64,000 nucleotides of DNA from CAWAND01 sp963807065 (GCA_963807065.1 CAWDZQ010000004.1:124001-188000); one strand, 5' to 3'. Positions 43,555-53,514 are shown, counted from the stretch's first letter. Notes: generated from the sequence alone by a model not told the origin. A program made the numbers and translations.

Positions 43555-45354
43555 CTAGTGAGCCTCCTCGGCAACTACCGGGATGATAGCGAAGGTCTCG
43601 ACGTCCACCAGTCCCTGATCGGAGATTCGCAGCTCGGGAATCACCACCAGGGCCAGCAGGCTGAGCTGCATGTTGGCGTTGTTCAGATGGCACCCGCAGT
43701 CTCTCATGGCTGCCAGGACCGATTCGGCCTGCTCGGCCACAACCTCGGCGCGCTCGTCCGACATCAGGCCGGCGATGGGCAACTCGACCAGGCCCCTGAC
43801 TTGCCCCTCGCGCACGACGATCTGCCCACCGCCCAAGCGGGCCAGCTCGTTGGCCGCCATCGCCATATCCTCATCGCTGGTACCGACGATCAACATGTGG
43901 TGGGAGTCATGCGCCACGGTAGATCCGAAAGCGCAGGCCACGTTGATCCCAAAACCCTGGACAAAGCCAACCTGCACCTCGCCTGTCCCACGGTGACGCT
44001 CAACCAGTGCCACCTTGGCCACATCCTGTTCCTGGTCGGTCAGCGCCTCTCCTCCCGCCACCGGCAGGCTCAACCGCAGATGCCGCGTCGGCGCTTGATT
44101 CTCAATCACCCCGATGACATGCGCCGTCACCCTTGTCTGGGACTCGGTGGGGACGGTGAAATCATCGGCATTAAGCTGCCGGCCAAGTCGCACCGAAGCC
44201 ATCACTTCCGCCGGGTAGGTGAATTGGGGCGCATCCACCTCCAGCACTCCCTGGCTGGCCGCCATCCGTCCCCGAGCAATGACCTGCTCTGCACGGAAGT
44301 CGTGCAGGTCGCGCGCCAGCACGATGTCCGCATACCGGCCGGGAGCAATCTGGCCGATGTCCCTGGCCAGCCCAAAATGCTCGGCTGGATTGAGGGTGGC
44401 CATCTGCAAGGCGACCATCGGAGTGAGACCCTGATCGATCGCATGCCGCACAACTCTGTCCATGTGACCGTCGTGCACCAGGGTGCCGGAGTGAGAATCG
44501 TCAGTCACCAGGATGAAGTGCCGTGGGTCGAGCCCTAGCTCGGTGATCGCCGGGAGTTGGCTGGCGACGTCGTACCAGGCCGATCCCAGGCGGAGCATAG
44601 CTTTCATTCCCTGCCTGACCCTGGCCACGGCGTCCTCGACCCGCGTTCCCTCGTGATCGTCTTCCGGTCCACCGGCGGCGTAGCCATGAAACGGAAGTCC
44701 CAGATCGAGGGCAGCGTAGTGCCCCCCGATGACCTTTCCCGCTTCCCTTGTGCGCGCCATTTCGGCGTGCATCTTCTCATCGCTGTTGAACACGCCAGGG
44801 AAGTTCATCACCTCGCCCAGCCCGATGATCCCCGGCCAGGTCATGGCCTCCGCCACGTCATCCGGCCCCAAAACAGCGCCCGGCGTTTCAAGGCCAGGCG
44901 CAGACGGAACACAAGAGGGCATTTCAACCCAGACATGGATCGGCTGGAGTGCGGCTTCATCCACTATCATGCGCACGCCCTCGAGGCCGAAGACATTGGC
45001 AATCTCGTGCGGGTCAACGAACATGGCTGTCGTCCCGTGCGGCAAGACGGCACGCACGAACTCCGTCACGGTCACCATGCCCGACTCGACGTGCATGTGC
45101 CCATCAATCAGGCCGGGCACCAGAAACCGGCCGTCGGCTTCAACGATCTCGGTGTCAGGGCCCAGGCAATGGTCGGCGGTTTGCCCGACGTAGGCAATCC
45201 TCTCACCCTTGATGGCGATGTCGATATCATCGATGACCTCGCCCGATTGGACACACACCCACCTTCCCCTACGGATGAGCATATCGGCCGACGTGCGCCC
45301 CATGGCGACATCGGTCAACTCACGCGAGATCTCGCTCCAATCACGTTCCGTCAT
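43555..45354 (-). CDS. Adenine deaminase (copy 2)
   Basis: 599 residues of the same family as the gene at 37612 but clearly diverged. Metal ligands are in LIDGHMHVESGMVTV and VDPHEIANV; the C-terminal domain has CAFGSTVAHDSHHMLIVGTS. Two Ade-type enzymes in one cluster suggest that one has a different substrate, such as another amino-purine. ATG at 45354. The gene follows the frameshifted amidohydrolase by about 40 bases and runs into gntR. Confidence 0.92.
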   Translation of the reverse strand: MTERDWSEISRELTDVAMGRTSADMLIRRGRWVCVQSGEVIDDIDIAIKGERIAYVGQTADHCLGPDTEIVEADGRFLVPGLIDGHMHVESGMVTVTEFVRAVLPHGTTAMFVDPHEIANVFGLEGVRMIVDEAALQPIHVWVEMPSCVPSAPGLETPGAVLGPDDVAEAMTWPGIIGLGEVMNFPGVFNSDEKMHAEMARTREAGKVIGGHYAALDLGLPFHGYAAGGPEDDHEGTRVEDAVARVRQGMKAMLRLGSAWYDVASQLPAITELGLDPRHFILVTDDSHSGTLVHDGHMDRVVRHAIDQGLTPMVALQMATLNPAEHFGLARDIGQIAPGRYADIVLARDLHDFRAEQVIARGRMAASQGVLEVDAPQFTYPAEVMASVRLGRQLNADDFTVPTESQTRVTAHVIGVIENQAPTRHLRLSLPVAGGEALTDQEQDVAKVALVERHRGTGEVQVGFVQGFGINVACAFGSTVAHDSHHMLIVGTSDEDMAMAANELARLGGGQIVVREGQVRGLVELPIAGLMSDERAEVVAEQAESVLAAMRDCGCHLNNANMQLSLLALVVIPELRISDQGLVDVETFAIIPVVAEEAH

Positions 45355-45393
45355 GCCAATCCCTCAGGCTGACCCACGACAACGCGGGCGATA

Positions 45394-46774
45394 TCAATCT
45401 CCCCGCACCAAGGCCGACGCGGCCCGATTGTGCTTTTCAATCAGGATCTCCTCGTCGACGCCAGTCAGCCGACCGTCCTCAACCACGGGGCGTCCGTGGA
45501 CATAGTTGAAAGCCACATGGGTCGGCGAGCACAACAGCGCCGCCGCCACCGGATCGTGCAGGCCCCCGGCATAAGCCATTTGACTCAGGTCCAGGCCTAT
45601 GAAATCGGCACACATCCCCGGCGCCAAGGCGCCGATGTCCCCCCGGCCAAGCACGGCGGCCCCACCGAGGGTGGCTATCTCCAGCACCTGCCGGGCGGTC
45701 AGCATGCCTTCTTCCGGATCAATCTCGGGTGCAATCGCCGAACCGAGGCGCGACAGGAGCAACGCCTGTCGGGCTTCTGCCAGCAGGTGCGAGCTGTCGT
45801 TGCTGGCCGAGCCATCCACTCCCAGCCCAACATTCACCCCGGCCCGCCGGTAACGTCTGACCGGCGCCAGCCCACTCGCCAACCGCATGTTGGAACCCGG
45901 GCAGTGGGCCACACCGCTGCCGGCGGCTGCCATCCGGCCTACCTCTTCCGGGTTGATGTGCACAGCATGGGCGAACCACACATCGTCACCCGCCCAATCC
46001 AGCCCCTCCACAAACGCCAAGGGCCGATGGCCGAAGGCCTCCATACAGAAGGACTCTTCGTCGGCTGTCTCGGCCAGGTGGGTGTGCAGGTGCACGCCTG
46101 CCGACCGGGCCAACTCGGCGGATTGACGCATCAGGTCGGGTGTGACGGAGAACGGGGAGCAGGGGGCAACCACCACCTGGACCATGGCACCGGGGTCCGG
46201 CTGGTGGTATGCCTCGATCACTCGCTGCGTGTCGCGCAGGATGACGTCCTCATTCTCCACCACCCGGTCCGGTGGCAGGCCGCCCTGACTTTCGCCCAGG
46301 CTCATCGATCCGCGCGAAGCGTGGAGCCTCAGGCCAATGTCCCGGGCTGCCAGGATCTCGTCGTCCAGCCGACAGTCGTTGGGGAAGATGTACAGGTGAT
46401 CGGAAGCGGTGGTGCAGCCGGATAGCGCCAGTTCGGCCAGCCCGAGTTGGGTCGACAGCCGGATGTGCTCGGCTGTCATGCGGGCCCAGATGGGGTACAG
46501 CGTCTTCAGCCAGCCGAAGAGGCCGAGAATCTTGCGCCGCCGGGACCGCCCGCGTCAGAGTTTGATACAGATGGTGATGCGTGTTGATGAGGCCGGGCAA
46601 CACAAGGTGGCCCTGGGCATCGACCACAACATCGGCCGCGGTGGGCAGTTCGTCGGACGGGCCGACCCTTTCGATCCACCCATCCCTGGCAAATAGCCCG
46701 CCGTTGGCGATCTCCCGACGCTCCTCGTCCATGGTGACCATGACCGAGGCGTTGCGGACCAGAAGCGTAGGCAT
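45394..46774 (-). pseudogene. 8-oxoguanine deaminase-type amidohydrolase, frameshifted
   Basis: The N-terminal part (ATG at 46774, GGAGG six bases upstream) reads in one frame through LVLPGLINTHHHLYQTLTRA. The rest, from LFGWLKTLYPIWARMTAEHI on, reads in the next frame. Removing one C of the CC at 46521-46522 (minus strand) joins them exactly as QDSRLFGWLKT, giving about 460 residues, the normal length. Later motifs LHTHLAETADEE, WFAHAVHINPEEVG and GVDGSASNDSSH match 8-oxoguanine deaminase and hydroxyatrazine-type enzymes. Everything else is intact, so this is either a very recent mutation or a sequencing error. It heads the operon with ade copy 2 and gntR. Confidence 0.85.
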
Positions 46775-46798
46775 GGCGCCTCCTGGGAATGTGGATTC

Positions 46799-46840
46799 AG
46801 TCTAGCACCGGCAAGTTCCCTCGTCAATTGTCTGACAATT
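46799..46840 (-). promoter_or_regulatory. Promoter with perfect palindromic operator
   Basis: Minus-strand TTGACG (46827-46822), 17-base spacer, TAGACT (46804-46799). Overlapping the -35 box is a perfect 15-base palindrome AATTGTCTGACAATT (46826-46840). This sequence is typical of operators of FCD-type GntR regulators (TTGTCTGACAA core). The regulator at 42807 is UTRA type, so a second regulator elsewhere may act here. Confidence 0.75.
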
Positions 46841-46880
46841 CGACCTGCACATGACATTCGTCCCCATTCTCAAGGAACCG

Positions 46881-47765
46881 CTATTCGCCTACCGAGGCAC
46901 GTTGGGCTGCCTTCAGGGTGCTTCGCAGGAGCATGGCGATCGTCATCGGGCCGACGCCGCCAGGCACGGGGGTGATCGCCCCGGCCACTTCGACGGCCTC
47001 GTCGAACGCCACGTCGCCGGTCAGGCGATAACCCTTCTCGCGAGTGGGATCATCGACGTGGTCGATCCCAACATCGATCACATACGCACCGGGCTTGATC
47101 CAGTCGCCGCGGATCATCTCTCCCCGCCCGATGGCGGCGACAAGGACATCCGCCCGCCGGCACACGCCGGGCAGGTCCTGGGTGCGGGAGTGGCAGATTG
47201 TGACCGTGGCGTTCTCGCGCACCAGCAGCAGGGAAACCGGCATGCCCACGATGTTGGATCGGCCGACAACCACGGCATTGGCGCCTTCGAGCTTGGCCCC
47301 GGCGTGCTTCAGGAGCTCAATGCAGCCTGCCGGCGTGCAGGGCACGAAAGAGGGCTCGCGCCCCTTCTGGGCCAGACGACCCAAATTGACCGGATGAAAA
47401 CCGTCCACATCCTTGTCGACGCTGACCGTGTTGAGCACGGCTTCTTCGTCGTTGCCCGGCGGGAGGGGAAGCTGGATCAGGATGCCGTGGACCCGCTGGT
47501 CGGCATTGAGTTCACGGATGAGCTCGATGATTTTCGATTGAGGCGTGTCCGCCGGGAGTTCATAATGAAAGGACTCGATCCCGACTTCTTCACAGGCCTT
47601 GCGCTTGGATCTCACGTACCTGTGTGAGGCCGGGTCGTCTCCCACCAAGACCGTTGCCAGGCCGGGCTTGGGCATGCCTTTGGCCGCAAGCGCCTCTACC
47701 TGGCGCGCCACATCGGCACGAATCTCGGCCGCAATGGCCTTTCCGTCAATCAATCTCGCAGTCAT
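46881..47765 (-). CDS. folD: Bifunctional methylenetetrahydrofolate dehydrogenase/cyclohydrolase
   Basis: 294 residues from ATG at 47765. FolD interconverts methylene-, methenyl- and formyl-tetrahydrofolate. Motifs: VGDDPASHRYVRSKRKACEE with the catalytic Lys, GILIQLPLPPG, VVVGRSNIVGMPVSLLL (NADP site), and TPVPGGVGPMTIAMLL. Its place just before a purine catabolic operon may reflect formyl or formimino transfer, but FolD is a general one-carbon enzyme. Confidence 0.96.
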   Translation of the reverse strand: MTARLIDGKAIAAEIRADVARQVEALAAKGMPKPGLATVLVGDDPASHRYVRSKRKACEEVGIESFHYELPADTPQSKIIELIRELNADQRVHGILIQLPLPPGNDEEAVLNTVSVDKDVDGFHPVNLGRLAQKGREPSFVPCTPAGCIELLKHAGAKLEGANAVVVGRSNIVGMPVSLLLVRENATVTICHSRTQDLPGVCRRADVLVAAIGRGEMIRGDWIKPGAYVIDVGIDHVDDPTREKGYRLTGDVAFDEAVEVAGAITPVPGGVGPMTIAMLLRSTLKAAQRASVGE

Positions 47766-47798
47766 TTTCTTCACCTTCTTGAGTGGAGCGTGGCGTCG

Positions 47799-49823
47799 TT
47801 ACGGCCGCCACGCAGCGTCAAAGTTGAGCCCGGTCTGCGATGTCAGTTCGGTGTAGTTGGCACAATTTGACGTGACCAGCGCGATCTCGTGATCGCCACC
47901 GGTTGGCCACGTTTCGAACGCCAGCCACTGCCCGTCGGGGGACCATACCGGTTCCGCCATCGGCTGAACCGAAAGGGGGCCTTCCGGGCAGATGCGCGAC
48001 TCGGGCGAGTCACTGTCCTTGAACTGCATCGCCACCAGGCGCGAAACACCCCCAACAACTTGGTCAAATGCCACGTACTTGCCGTCCGGCGACCAACTCG
48101 GCTGAGAGTCCTCCCGCCCGCCACTACGCGAGTAACGGCTCGGGCTGCCTCCACCAACCGGCATGATCCAAACCTCCGCCACCTTGTCCCGAACGGAGGT
48201 GAAGATAATCTGGCTCCCATTTGGGGACCAGCTGGGATCGCTGTCGCTGGCCCGGTTGTTGCTCAAATTGGTGCGCCCCTTTCCGTCAGCGCTCATGACG
48301 TAAATCTGGGGGTGACCATCTTCCAAGGACGTGAAGGCCACCCGATCTCCTCCCGGCGACCAGGCCGGATCGAAGTCGCCTCCCGGTGCCGAGGCCAGGG
48401 CCCTCCGCCCGGTGCCATCCACGTTGATGATCCAGATGCTCGAGCCCGCGTAGAGGCTGCGATTGGCCCGGCACGGCGATGTAAACGCCAGTCGCATGCC
48501 ATCCGGCGACCAGGCCGGCTGACAGGCACCATCCGACAGATCGGTGACCTTGCGAACCCCCGTGCCGTCAATGTTCATGATGTAGACCTGGGGCAGCCCG
48601 TCGCGGTTGGAGGCGAATGCCAGCTGGCCGATCCCCCCGCCGGGTGGCGTTGGCGTTGGGGCCAACGCCTGCGTAGGCTGAACCACATTGGCCACGGTCG
48701 AGGTGGGTGACCCACTGGTTCCGGATTGCGTAGCGACCGTCGTGCCGTCACCGGACCCTCCGGCCAGGGTGGGCGGGCTCTCGCCCGTCGTTGCCAAAGG
48801 AGTCTCCCGGCCGCGGCTGAGGCCCGGCAAGGCATAGACCGCCCCGGCGGCGATGGTGACGATGGTCCCAATCACCAGCCCGTAGATCGGCCAGCGGCGC
48901 CGCCCGGGTCTGGGCCCGAAGGCGGGAGCGGGCGATGAGCGTACCACGGTCTTGGCAGCGGGCACCACCGTGCGGTCCAGGTAGTGATAGCCCTTGGTGT
49001 TGGCTTGGCTGGTGGCCGAGCCGCTGGCGGCCAGGGCCGCAGCGAACTCGCTCATCGTCTGGAAACGCTCTTCCGGCTCCAGCGCCAGAGCGCGCTCGAT
49101 GGCCCGCGACAGCGCCGCCGAGACTTTTGGGTTGCGCCGGCGAATAGGGGTGAGCGTCGCCCGGCCCATGGCCCGCTCCAATGAGTCTTCGGGAATCGAG
49201 GCCGTCAGGGCAGTGTACAGCGTAGCCGCCAGGGCATAGATATCGGTTCGAGGGTCCGTCCGGCCGGCGCCGTATTGCTCCGGCGGCGAAAAACCCGGGG
49301 TCATCGCCTTGGCCCCGGTGGTGGTGCTTCCGCTCTCCTCAAGGACCTTGGCCAGGCCAAAGTCCACCAACACCGCGTGGTCGTCGGGCGTAATCTTGAT
49401 ATTCCCCGGTTTGATGTCCCGATGAACGATGGGGGGTGTACGGGTATGGAGGTAAGCCAGGGCGTCGCAGACTTCGACAAACCATCGGACAGCCATGTCT
49501 TCGCGAACGGGACCATCTCGTTCGAGCAGTTCGCGCAGATCTTCCCCTTCGATGAAGTCCATTACCAGGTACTGGCCTTCGCCTTCAAGGACAAAGTGAT
49601 CCGTCACGCGTGGGAGGGCAGCGTGCCGCAGACTGGCGAGGATGGTAGCTTCGCGCCGGAACTGGCGGGCGTATTCCTCGGTGGTGAAAAGGTTTTCTTT
49701 CACAGCGACCTGGACCCCAAGGTTGATATCGGTGGCACGGTAGACAGCACCCATGCCCCCCTGGCCGAGGGTTTCTTCGATGCGGTAGCGGTGCCTCAGC
49801 ATTTCGCCGACTTTTAGCGGCAT
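47799..49823 (-). CDS. Ser/Thr protein kinase with PD40 beta-propeller
   Basis: 674 residues. The N-terminal Hanks-type kinase is complete: LGQGGMGAVYRA glycine loop at 19-30, Lys42, HRDIKPGN with Asp136, and DFG at 154-156. A helix at about 312-335 crosses the membrane after a basic stretch. The outer part has a Ser/Thr/Pro-rich linker and a TolB-like propeller with repeated FASNRDG and WSPDG motifs. It is a membrane sensor kinase whose ligand is unknown. It has its own promoter (49877-49905). Confidence 0.94.
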   Translation of the reverse strand: MPLKVGEMLRHRYRIEETLGQGGMGAVYRATDINLGVQVAVKENLFTTEEYARQFRREATILASLRHAALPRVTDHFVLEGEGQYLVMDFIEGEDLRELLERDGPVREDMAVRWFVEVCDALAYLHTRTPPIVHRDIKPGNIKITPDDHAVLVDFGLAKVLEESGSTTTGAKAMTPGFSPPEQYGAGRTDPRTDIYALAATLYTALTASIPEDSLERAMGRATLTPIRRRNPKVSAALSRAIERALALEPEERFQTMSEFAAALAASGSATSQANTKGYHYLDRTVVPAAKTVVRSSPAPAFGPRPGRRRWPIYGLVIGTIVTIAAGAVYALPGLSRGRETPLATTGESPPTLAGGSGDGTTVATQSGTSGSPTSTVANVVQPTQALAPTPTPPGGGIGQLAFASNRDGLPQVYIMNIDGTGVRKVTDLSDGACQPAWSPDGMRLAFTSPCRANRSLYAGSSIWIINVDGTGRRALASAPGGDFDPAWSPGGDRVAFTSLEDGHPQIYVMSADGKGRTNLSNNRASDSDPSWSPNGSQIIFTSVRDKVAEVWIMPVGGGSPSRYSRSGGREDSQPSWSPDGKYVAFDQVVGGVSRLVAMQFKDSDSPESRICPEGPLSVQPMAEPVWSPDGQWLAFETWPTGGDHEIALVTSNCANYTELTSQTGLNFDAAWRP

Positions 49824-49876
49824 TCAACAATCAATCCGTGGGTGGTCCGAGGCGCTTAGTGGCAAGCAACGAAGCT

Positions 49877-49905
49877 ATTGTATCGAATGGGGATGCTTTT
49901 GACCA
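49877..49905 (-). promoter_or_regulatory. Candidate promoter of the protein kinase gene
   Basis: Minus-strand TGGTCA (49905-49900), 17-base spacer, TACAAT (49882-49877), about 60 bases before the start codon. Confidence 0.5.
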
Positions 49906-49970
49906 CCATCACGGGTTGATTGACACGATTCTGTAAGCTCCTGGAGAAGGCCCGGTCCCTCTGCGTGGGC

Positions 49971-51233
49971 TCAGGATGACTTGAAGATGTTGGTGACCGT
50001 CGGATCGAATTCCGGAAACACCTGATCCACGGCGGGATTGTTGAGCCGCTTTCGGCACAGCTCACTCAGGACATCACGGTAGTCGGTCGTGACCGCCAGA
50101 TCGCCCGGCCCAAAGAGCTGCCCCTCGGCCATGCCGGGCCAGAGTCCGTGAACTTTGCCGCCATGAACTTGGCCGCTGAGCAGGAGCATGGCACCTGCGT
50201 GGCCGTGGTCGGTGCCCAAGCTTGCGTTCTCATAGGCACGTCGGCCGAACTCCGACATGACCACAACCGTGACGCCGCTGATGGCATTGCCCAGGTCGGC
50301 GTGGAGTGCGCCCAGCCCTCCGGCAAGGTCGTCCATGAGACCCGACATCAATCCCTGGCTCCCCCCCTGTGAGAAATGGGTATCCCATCCGCCAAGGTCG
50401 ATCGCCGCCACTTCGAGGCCGACCTCGGACTTGATCAGCATGGCCACCTGTTTGAGGCCCATGGCGAAATCCGCTGCCGGATAGCGAGCCCCGCCGGACG
50501 GCACATAGGTCGATGGATCAAGCTTCTTAAGGGTCCTCAACACAGCGAGGGTCTCCTGGCCCACACCGGCCAGAACTTCATCACTCTGGTACAGGCTCGA
50601 AAGGATGGTTTGCATCCGGGCCGTTGCCTGGAGGTCGCCATGGAGGTGGAAATCGGCGATCGATTTCAGGGCCGTCACGGGCACCCGACCCCGCAGGCTG
50701 CGGGGCGCCTGTTCGCCCAGACCGATCGCTCTCAACGGTGAGACATTGCCAGTATCCAGGCTGGCAAGATGACGGCCGACCCAGCCGGAGGCTGGGCCGC
50801 GCTCGTCTGTGACACCTCGCTCCATCAGCTCCATGGCTCGGAAGTGGCTGCGGGATTCATCTGGGGCCCCGCACGCGTGGACGATCCCTAGGTGGCCCGC
50901 TCGCCATGCTGGCAGAAGTGGGGACATCGACGGGTGAAGCCCAAAGAATCCATCCAGGTCAACGGCCCGATCGGAGGTCTTGGCGCGCTGGTCATCCGGC
51001 CGCGGGATCCCAAGCGTGGGGCGCATTTGGTAGTAGGCCTCCTCCCCGTGCGGAATGACCATATTCAACATGTCTGCCGCCCCGCGCAGGAAGACCACAA
51101 GCAGCACATCTCCCCTGGGCGCCTTGCCGCGTGGCGCAAAGGCCATGCGCGGCAGCCAGCCCGGCCAATTGGTTTCTTCGGGGACATGCACGCAACAATC
51201 CAGCACCCGCTCTCGAGCAGCTGACCAGCTCAT
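49971..51233 (-). CDS. DUF1501 domain protein
   Basis: 420 residues from ATG at 51233, with GGAGG upstream; a longer frame to 51353 lies inside the DUF1800 gene. DUF1501 features: VLLVVFLRGAADMLNMVIPH near the start, HPSMSPLLPAWRAGHLGIVH, GGWDTHFSQGG, and VVMSEFGRRAYENASLGTDH. The family is sulfatase-like in fold and is almost always paired with DUF1800, as here (4-base gap). No twin-arginine signal is seen in this partner. Function unknown. Confidence 0.92.
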   Translation of the reverse strand: MSWSAARERVLDCCVHVPEETNWPGWLPRMAFAPRGKAPRGDVLLVVFLRGAADMLNMVIPHGEEAYYQMRPTLGIPRPDDQRAKTSDRAVDLDGFFGLHPSMSPLLPAWRAGHLGIVHACGAPDESRSHFRAMELMERGVTDERGPASGWVGRHLASLDTGNVSPLRAIGLGEQAPRSLRGRVPVTALKSIADFHLHGDLQATARMQTILSSLYQSDEVLAGVGQETLAVLRTLKKLDPSTYVPSGGARYPAADFAMGLKQVAMLIKSEVGLEVAAIDLGGWDTHFSQGGSQGLMSGLMDDLAGGLGALHADLGNAISGVTVVVMSEFGRRAYENASLGTDHGHAGAMLLLSGQVHGGKVHGLWPGMAEGQLFGPGDLAVTTDYRDVLSELCRKRLNNPAVDQVFPEFDPTVTNIFKSS

Positions 51234-51237
51234 CGGG

Positions 51238-52725
51238 TTACCTCCATTGAAATGCGGGGGAAGCCAGCAGGCCGGCGCTGAATACGGCTGCCAAGTCATC
51301 GGGTGAGTCCACCCCGGATTGGCCAAGGCCATCGGAGAGGGCGCGGGCGACATTCGCCGCCGGTGGCCTCCCCATGAGCAGCACGTTGAACGCCGCCAGG
51401 ATGTCGATTGGAGACGAGGCAGCCGAAGCTTCGATCAGCGCCGGCAGGCTCACCTGGCTTCCTTCAAGTTCGTCCTGGGCCAACTCGAGGGCGAAAGACC
51501 AGCGGGGAAGCAGATTCGACGCCCATGCTTCTTCCACATCCGGAGCACCGTCCGGGGTCGGCCAATCGAACATCCCCTGCCCCATCGCCGACAAGTGGCC
51601 TTGAACAGCCGGTCCCCCATCCGTCTCCACGTTGAGCAGCCTCAGGGCAGTGGACACGAAATCCGAAGGCCGTTTGAACTTCGGCGGAGGGTTGAATTCG
51701 GGACGAGCCAGGTTATCCAGCAAGATAACCTTGAGCACGGCCTTGATTTCGCCTCCCGACTTCAGGAACGCATCCGCCGCGGCCGTCACCAGACCCGGTG
51801 CGGCCTCCAACGGATGGTCGACTACAAACCTCTCAACGAGCTGAGCGGCAAGGTGTCGGGCCGTTGCCGGGTGCAGCGCCAGCCCGGCCAGCACTTCTCC
51901 GGCCTCAAACTCGCCTCCAGGCTGGATCACTTGCCCCAGCACCTCCTTGACCCCGTCCGCATGCTGGTCGGGGTCAAATTGGTACTGGCCACGCCAGAAG
52001 TGTCGTTTGACCCCCCAACCCGTCAAGCAGCGCGCCAGTTGCATGACGTCGGTTTGGGTGTAACCGCTACCCACGCCCAGGGTGTGCAGCTCCATCACCT
52101 CGCGGCTGTAGTTCTCGTTGGGGGCCGCCATCACATTCGCCTGATTGTCGAGGTAGACGAGCATGGCCGGAGAGTGGGCAGAAGCCATCAACAAATCTCG
52201 AAAGTTGCCCAGCGCGTGTTTGCGCACGACCTGGCGGTCGTCCACGACCTTCAAGAACCAGCAGTCGCCCTTGGCCACATAGATGTTGAAATGGTCCGTC
52301 CAGAATTCGACCATGCGCTCGTAGAGCTGCCGGGTGCTGTACCGGCGCCTGATTAGGGTGGCCCGACGGAGTTGATCGACCACGGTAGCCTGCTCCCAAT
52401 CGGCCAGCACATCCGCCTGAAGCGCAAGCGCGTCAAAGGGGCGCAGCCGGACCTCTGCGCGCCGATCCTCGAGCATCTCGGGGGCCAGTTGGGCTTCGAT
52501 CCAGGCCGCCAGGCCGGCCTCGGCCACCTGCCGACGCTCGGTCGGCACAGGGCCGTAGGTCAAGCGAAGGAGCTTGCGGAAGGTAGACTCGCCCGCTTCC
52601 GGCCACGCCACACCCGCAGCACCGATCTCCGACAGCCGGCCGTAGGCGGGGGCGCAGGCGGTGACGGCCGCCGTGCCCGCCACCCAGCCGCTCAACCGCA
52701 GAAAATCACGCCGACTGAGGCTCAC
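51238..52725 (-). CDS. DUF1800 domain protein with Tat signal
   Basis: 495 residues, GTG start at 52725. The N-terminus SRRDFLRLSGWVAGTAAV is a twin-arginine signal, with a Cys at about residue 24 that could be a lipobox. The DUF1800 core includes LLRLTYGPVPTERRQVAEAG, MVEFWTDHFNIYV, NYSREVMELHTLGVGSGYTQ and ARCLTGWGV. It is probably exported and acts with the DUF1501 protein on the cell surface; biochemical role unknown. Confidence 0.92.
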   Translation of the reverse strand: MSLSRRDFLRLSGWVAGTAAVTACAPAYGRLSEIGAAGVAWPEAGESTFRKLLRLTYGPVPTERRQVAEAGLAAWIEAQLAPEMLEDRRAEVRLRPFDALALQADVLADWEQATVVDQLRRATLIRRRYSTRQLYERMVEFWTDHFNIYVAKGDCWFLKVVDDRQVVRKHALGNFRDLLMASAHSPAMLVYLDNQANVMAAPNENYSREVMELHTLGVGSGYTQTDVMQLARCLTGWGVKRHFWRGQYQFDPDQHADGVKEVLGQVIQPGGEFEAGEVLAGLALHPATARHLAAQLVERFVVDHPLEAAPGLVTAAADAFLKSGGEIKAVLKVILLDNLARPEFNPPPKFKRPSDFVSTALRLLNVETDGGPAVQGHLSAMGQGMFDWPTPDGAPDVEEAWASNLLPRWSFALELAQDELEGSQVSLPALIEASAASSPIDILAAFNVLLMGRPPAANVARALSDGLGQSGVDSPDDLAAVFSAGLLASPAFQWR

Positions 52726-53254
52726 CGGTCAGGCTCCCTTCGACCGCCAACGGGTTGGTGCTTTCCGGTCTCGAGGCTGGAATCCACCCCAACAAAGCGA
52801 AAAGGCTGGCTCCCAGGCAGGTGATGATTGTGAAAGGGATCACAATCAGCCAGCCCAGAAACGGGAAGGCGGCGGCAAGTTCGAGGGCCAGCGCACCGCC
52901 CAGGAAGGACTTCAGGTTGGATGGGGACCGGCCCATTTGCTCGGCGAGTCGACTGCCCATGGTGGCCGCCAACCCCGCCGCGCCCAAGCTGGCTACAATC
53001 AGGACGGCAATCAGCAGGAAGCTGGCAATCAGTTTGGTCGGGCCGAAGGGCATCGCAAACAGGATCAGAAGCGGCACCGCAATCAGCAATGCCCCTGCCA
53101 GGCCAAAACCGAACGACCTCCCCGGGGTCTGGCTCAGCCGAACTTCTGCTCGCCCGACAATCCCGGGAAACAACAACCACCAGGCTGTCAGCATGCCCGG
53201 AAAGACGATCCCAAGGGCCAAGAGCGTGCCAAACACCGCATACACGTCTGCCAT
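52706..53254 (-). CDS. Polytopic membrane protein, unknown function
   Basis: 182 residues, four predicted helices, start ATG at 53254 with GAGGAGG upstream. A loop reads SQTPGRSFGFGLAGALLIAV, which parallels the loop EATPGAAFAIGLVNSLFMGG in the protein at 54058, so the two appear to be distant paralogues. The gene overlaps the DUF1800 start by 20 bases. Function unknown. Confidence 0.75.
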   Translation of the reverse strand: MADVYAVFGTLLALGIVFPGMLTAWWLLFPGIVGRAEVRLSQTPGRSFGFGLAGALLIAVPLLILFAMPFGPTKLIASFLLIAVLIVASLGAAGLAATMGSRLAEQMGRSPSNLKSFLGGALALELAAAFPFLGWLIVIPFTIITCLGASLFALLGWIPASRPESTNPLAVEGSLTGEPQSA

Positions 53255-53514
53255 CACAGCCTCCTCGCGTTGACGTACTCATCGGCTTCACAGTTAACTA
53301 CAAACTCTGCCCCCGGATTGTCGCGTTCAGCATCCGATCGGACCGGCAGCGCAGCGGTTGGAAGTAACGTGGTTGGGATCCAATGCTCGACGGTTGACGC
53401 TTCGGATCGGGCGGTTGATGGTGCGGGAACCCAGGTCCGAATGTTGACCCGCCCCAGGCTTGGCGGCATTCCCCCGGTGGAAAAGACTCGCCGACGGGTG
53501 GCGGTCATTTCCAT
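53254..53514 (-). CDS. Possible small protein upstream of membrane gene
   Basis: 86-residue open frame whose TGA overlaps the next start (TGATG), as coupled genes do. The C-terminus EFVVNCEADEYVNARRL looks protein-like; the rest is low in features. The upstream context of the ATG has no clear binding site. Could be a chance frame. Confidence 0.35.
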   Translation of the reverse strand: MEMTATRRRVFSTGGMPPSLGRVNIRTWVPAPSTARSEASTVEHWIPTTLLPTAALPVRSDAERDNPGAEFVVNCEADEYVNARRL

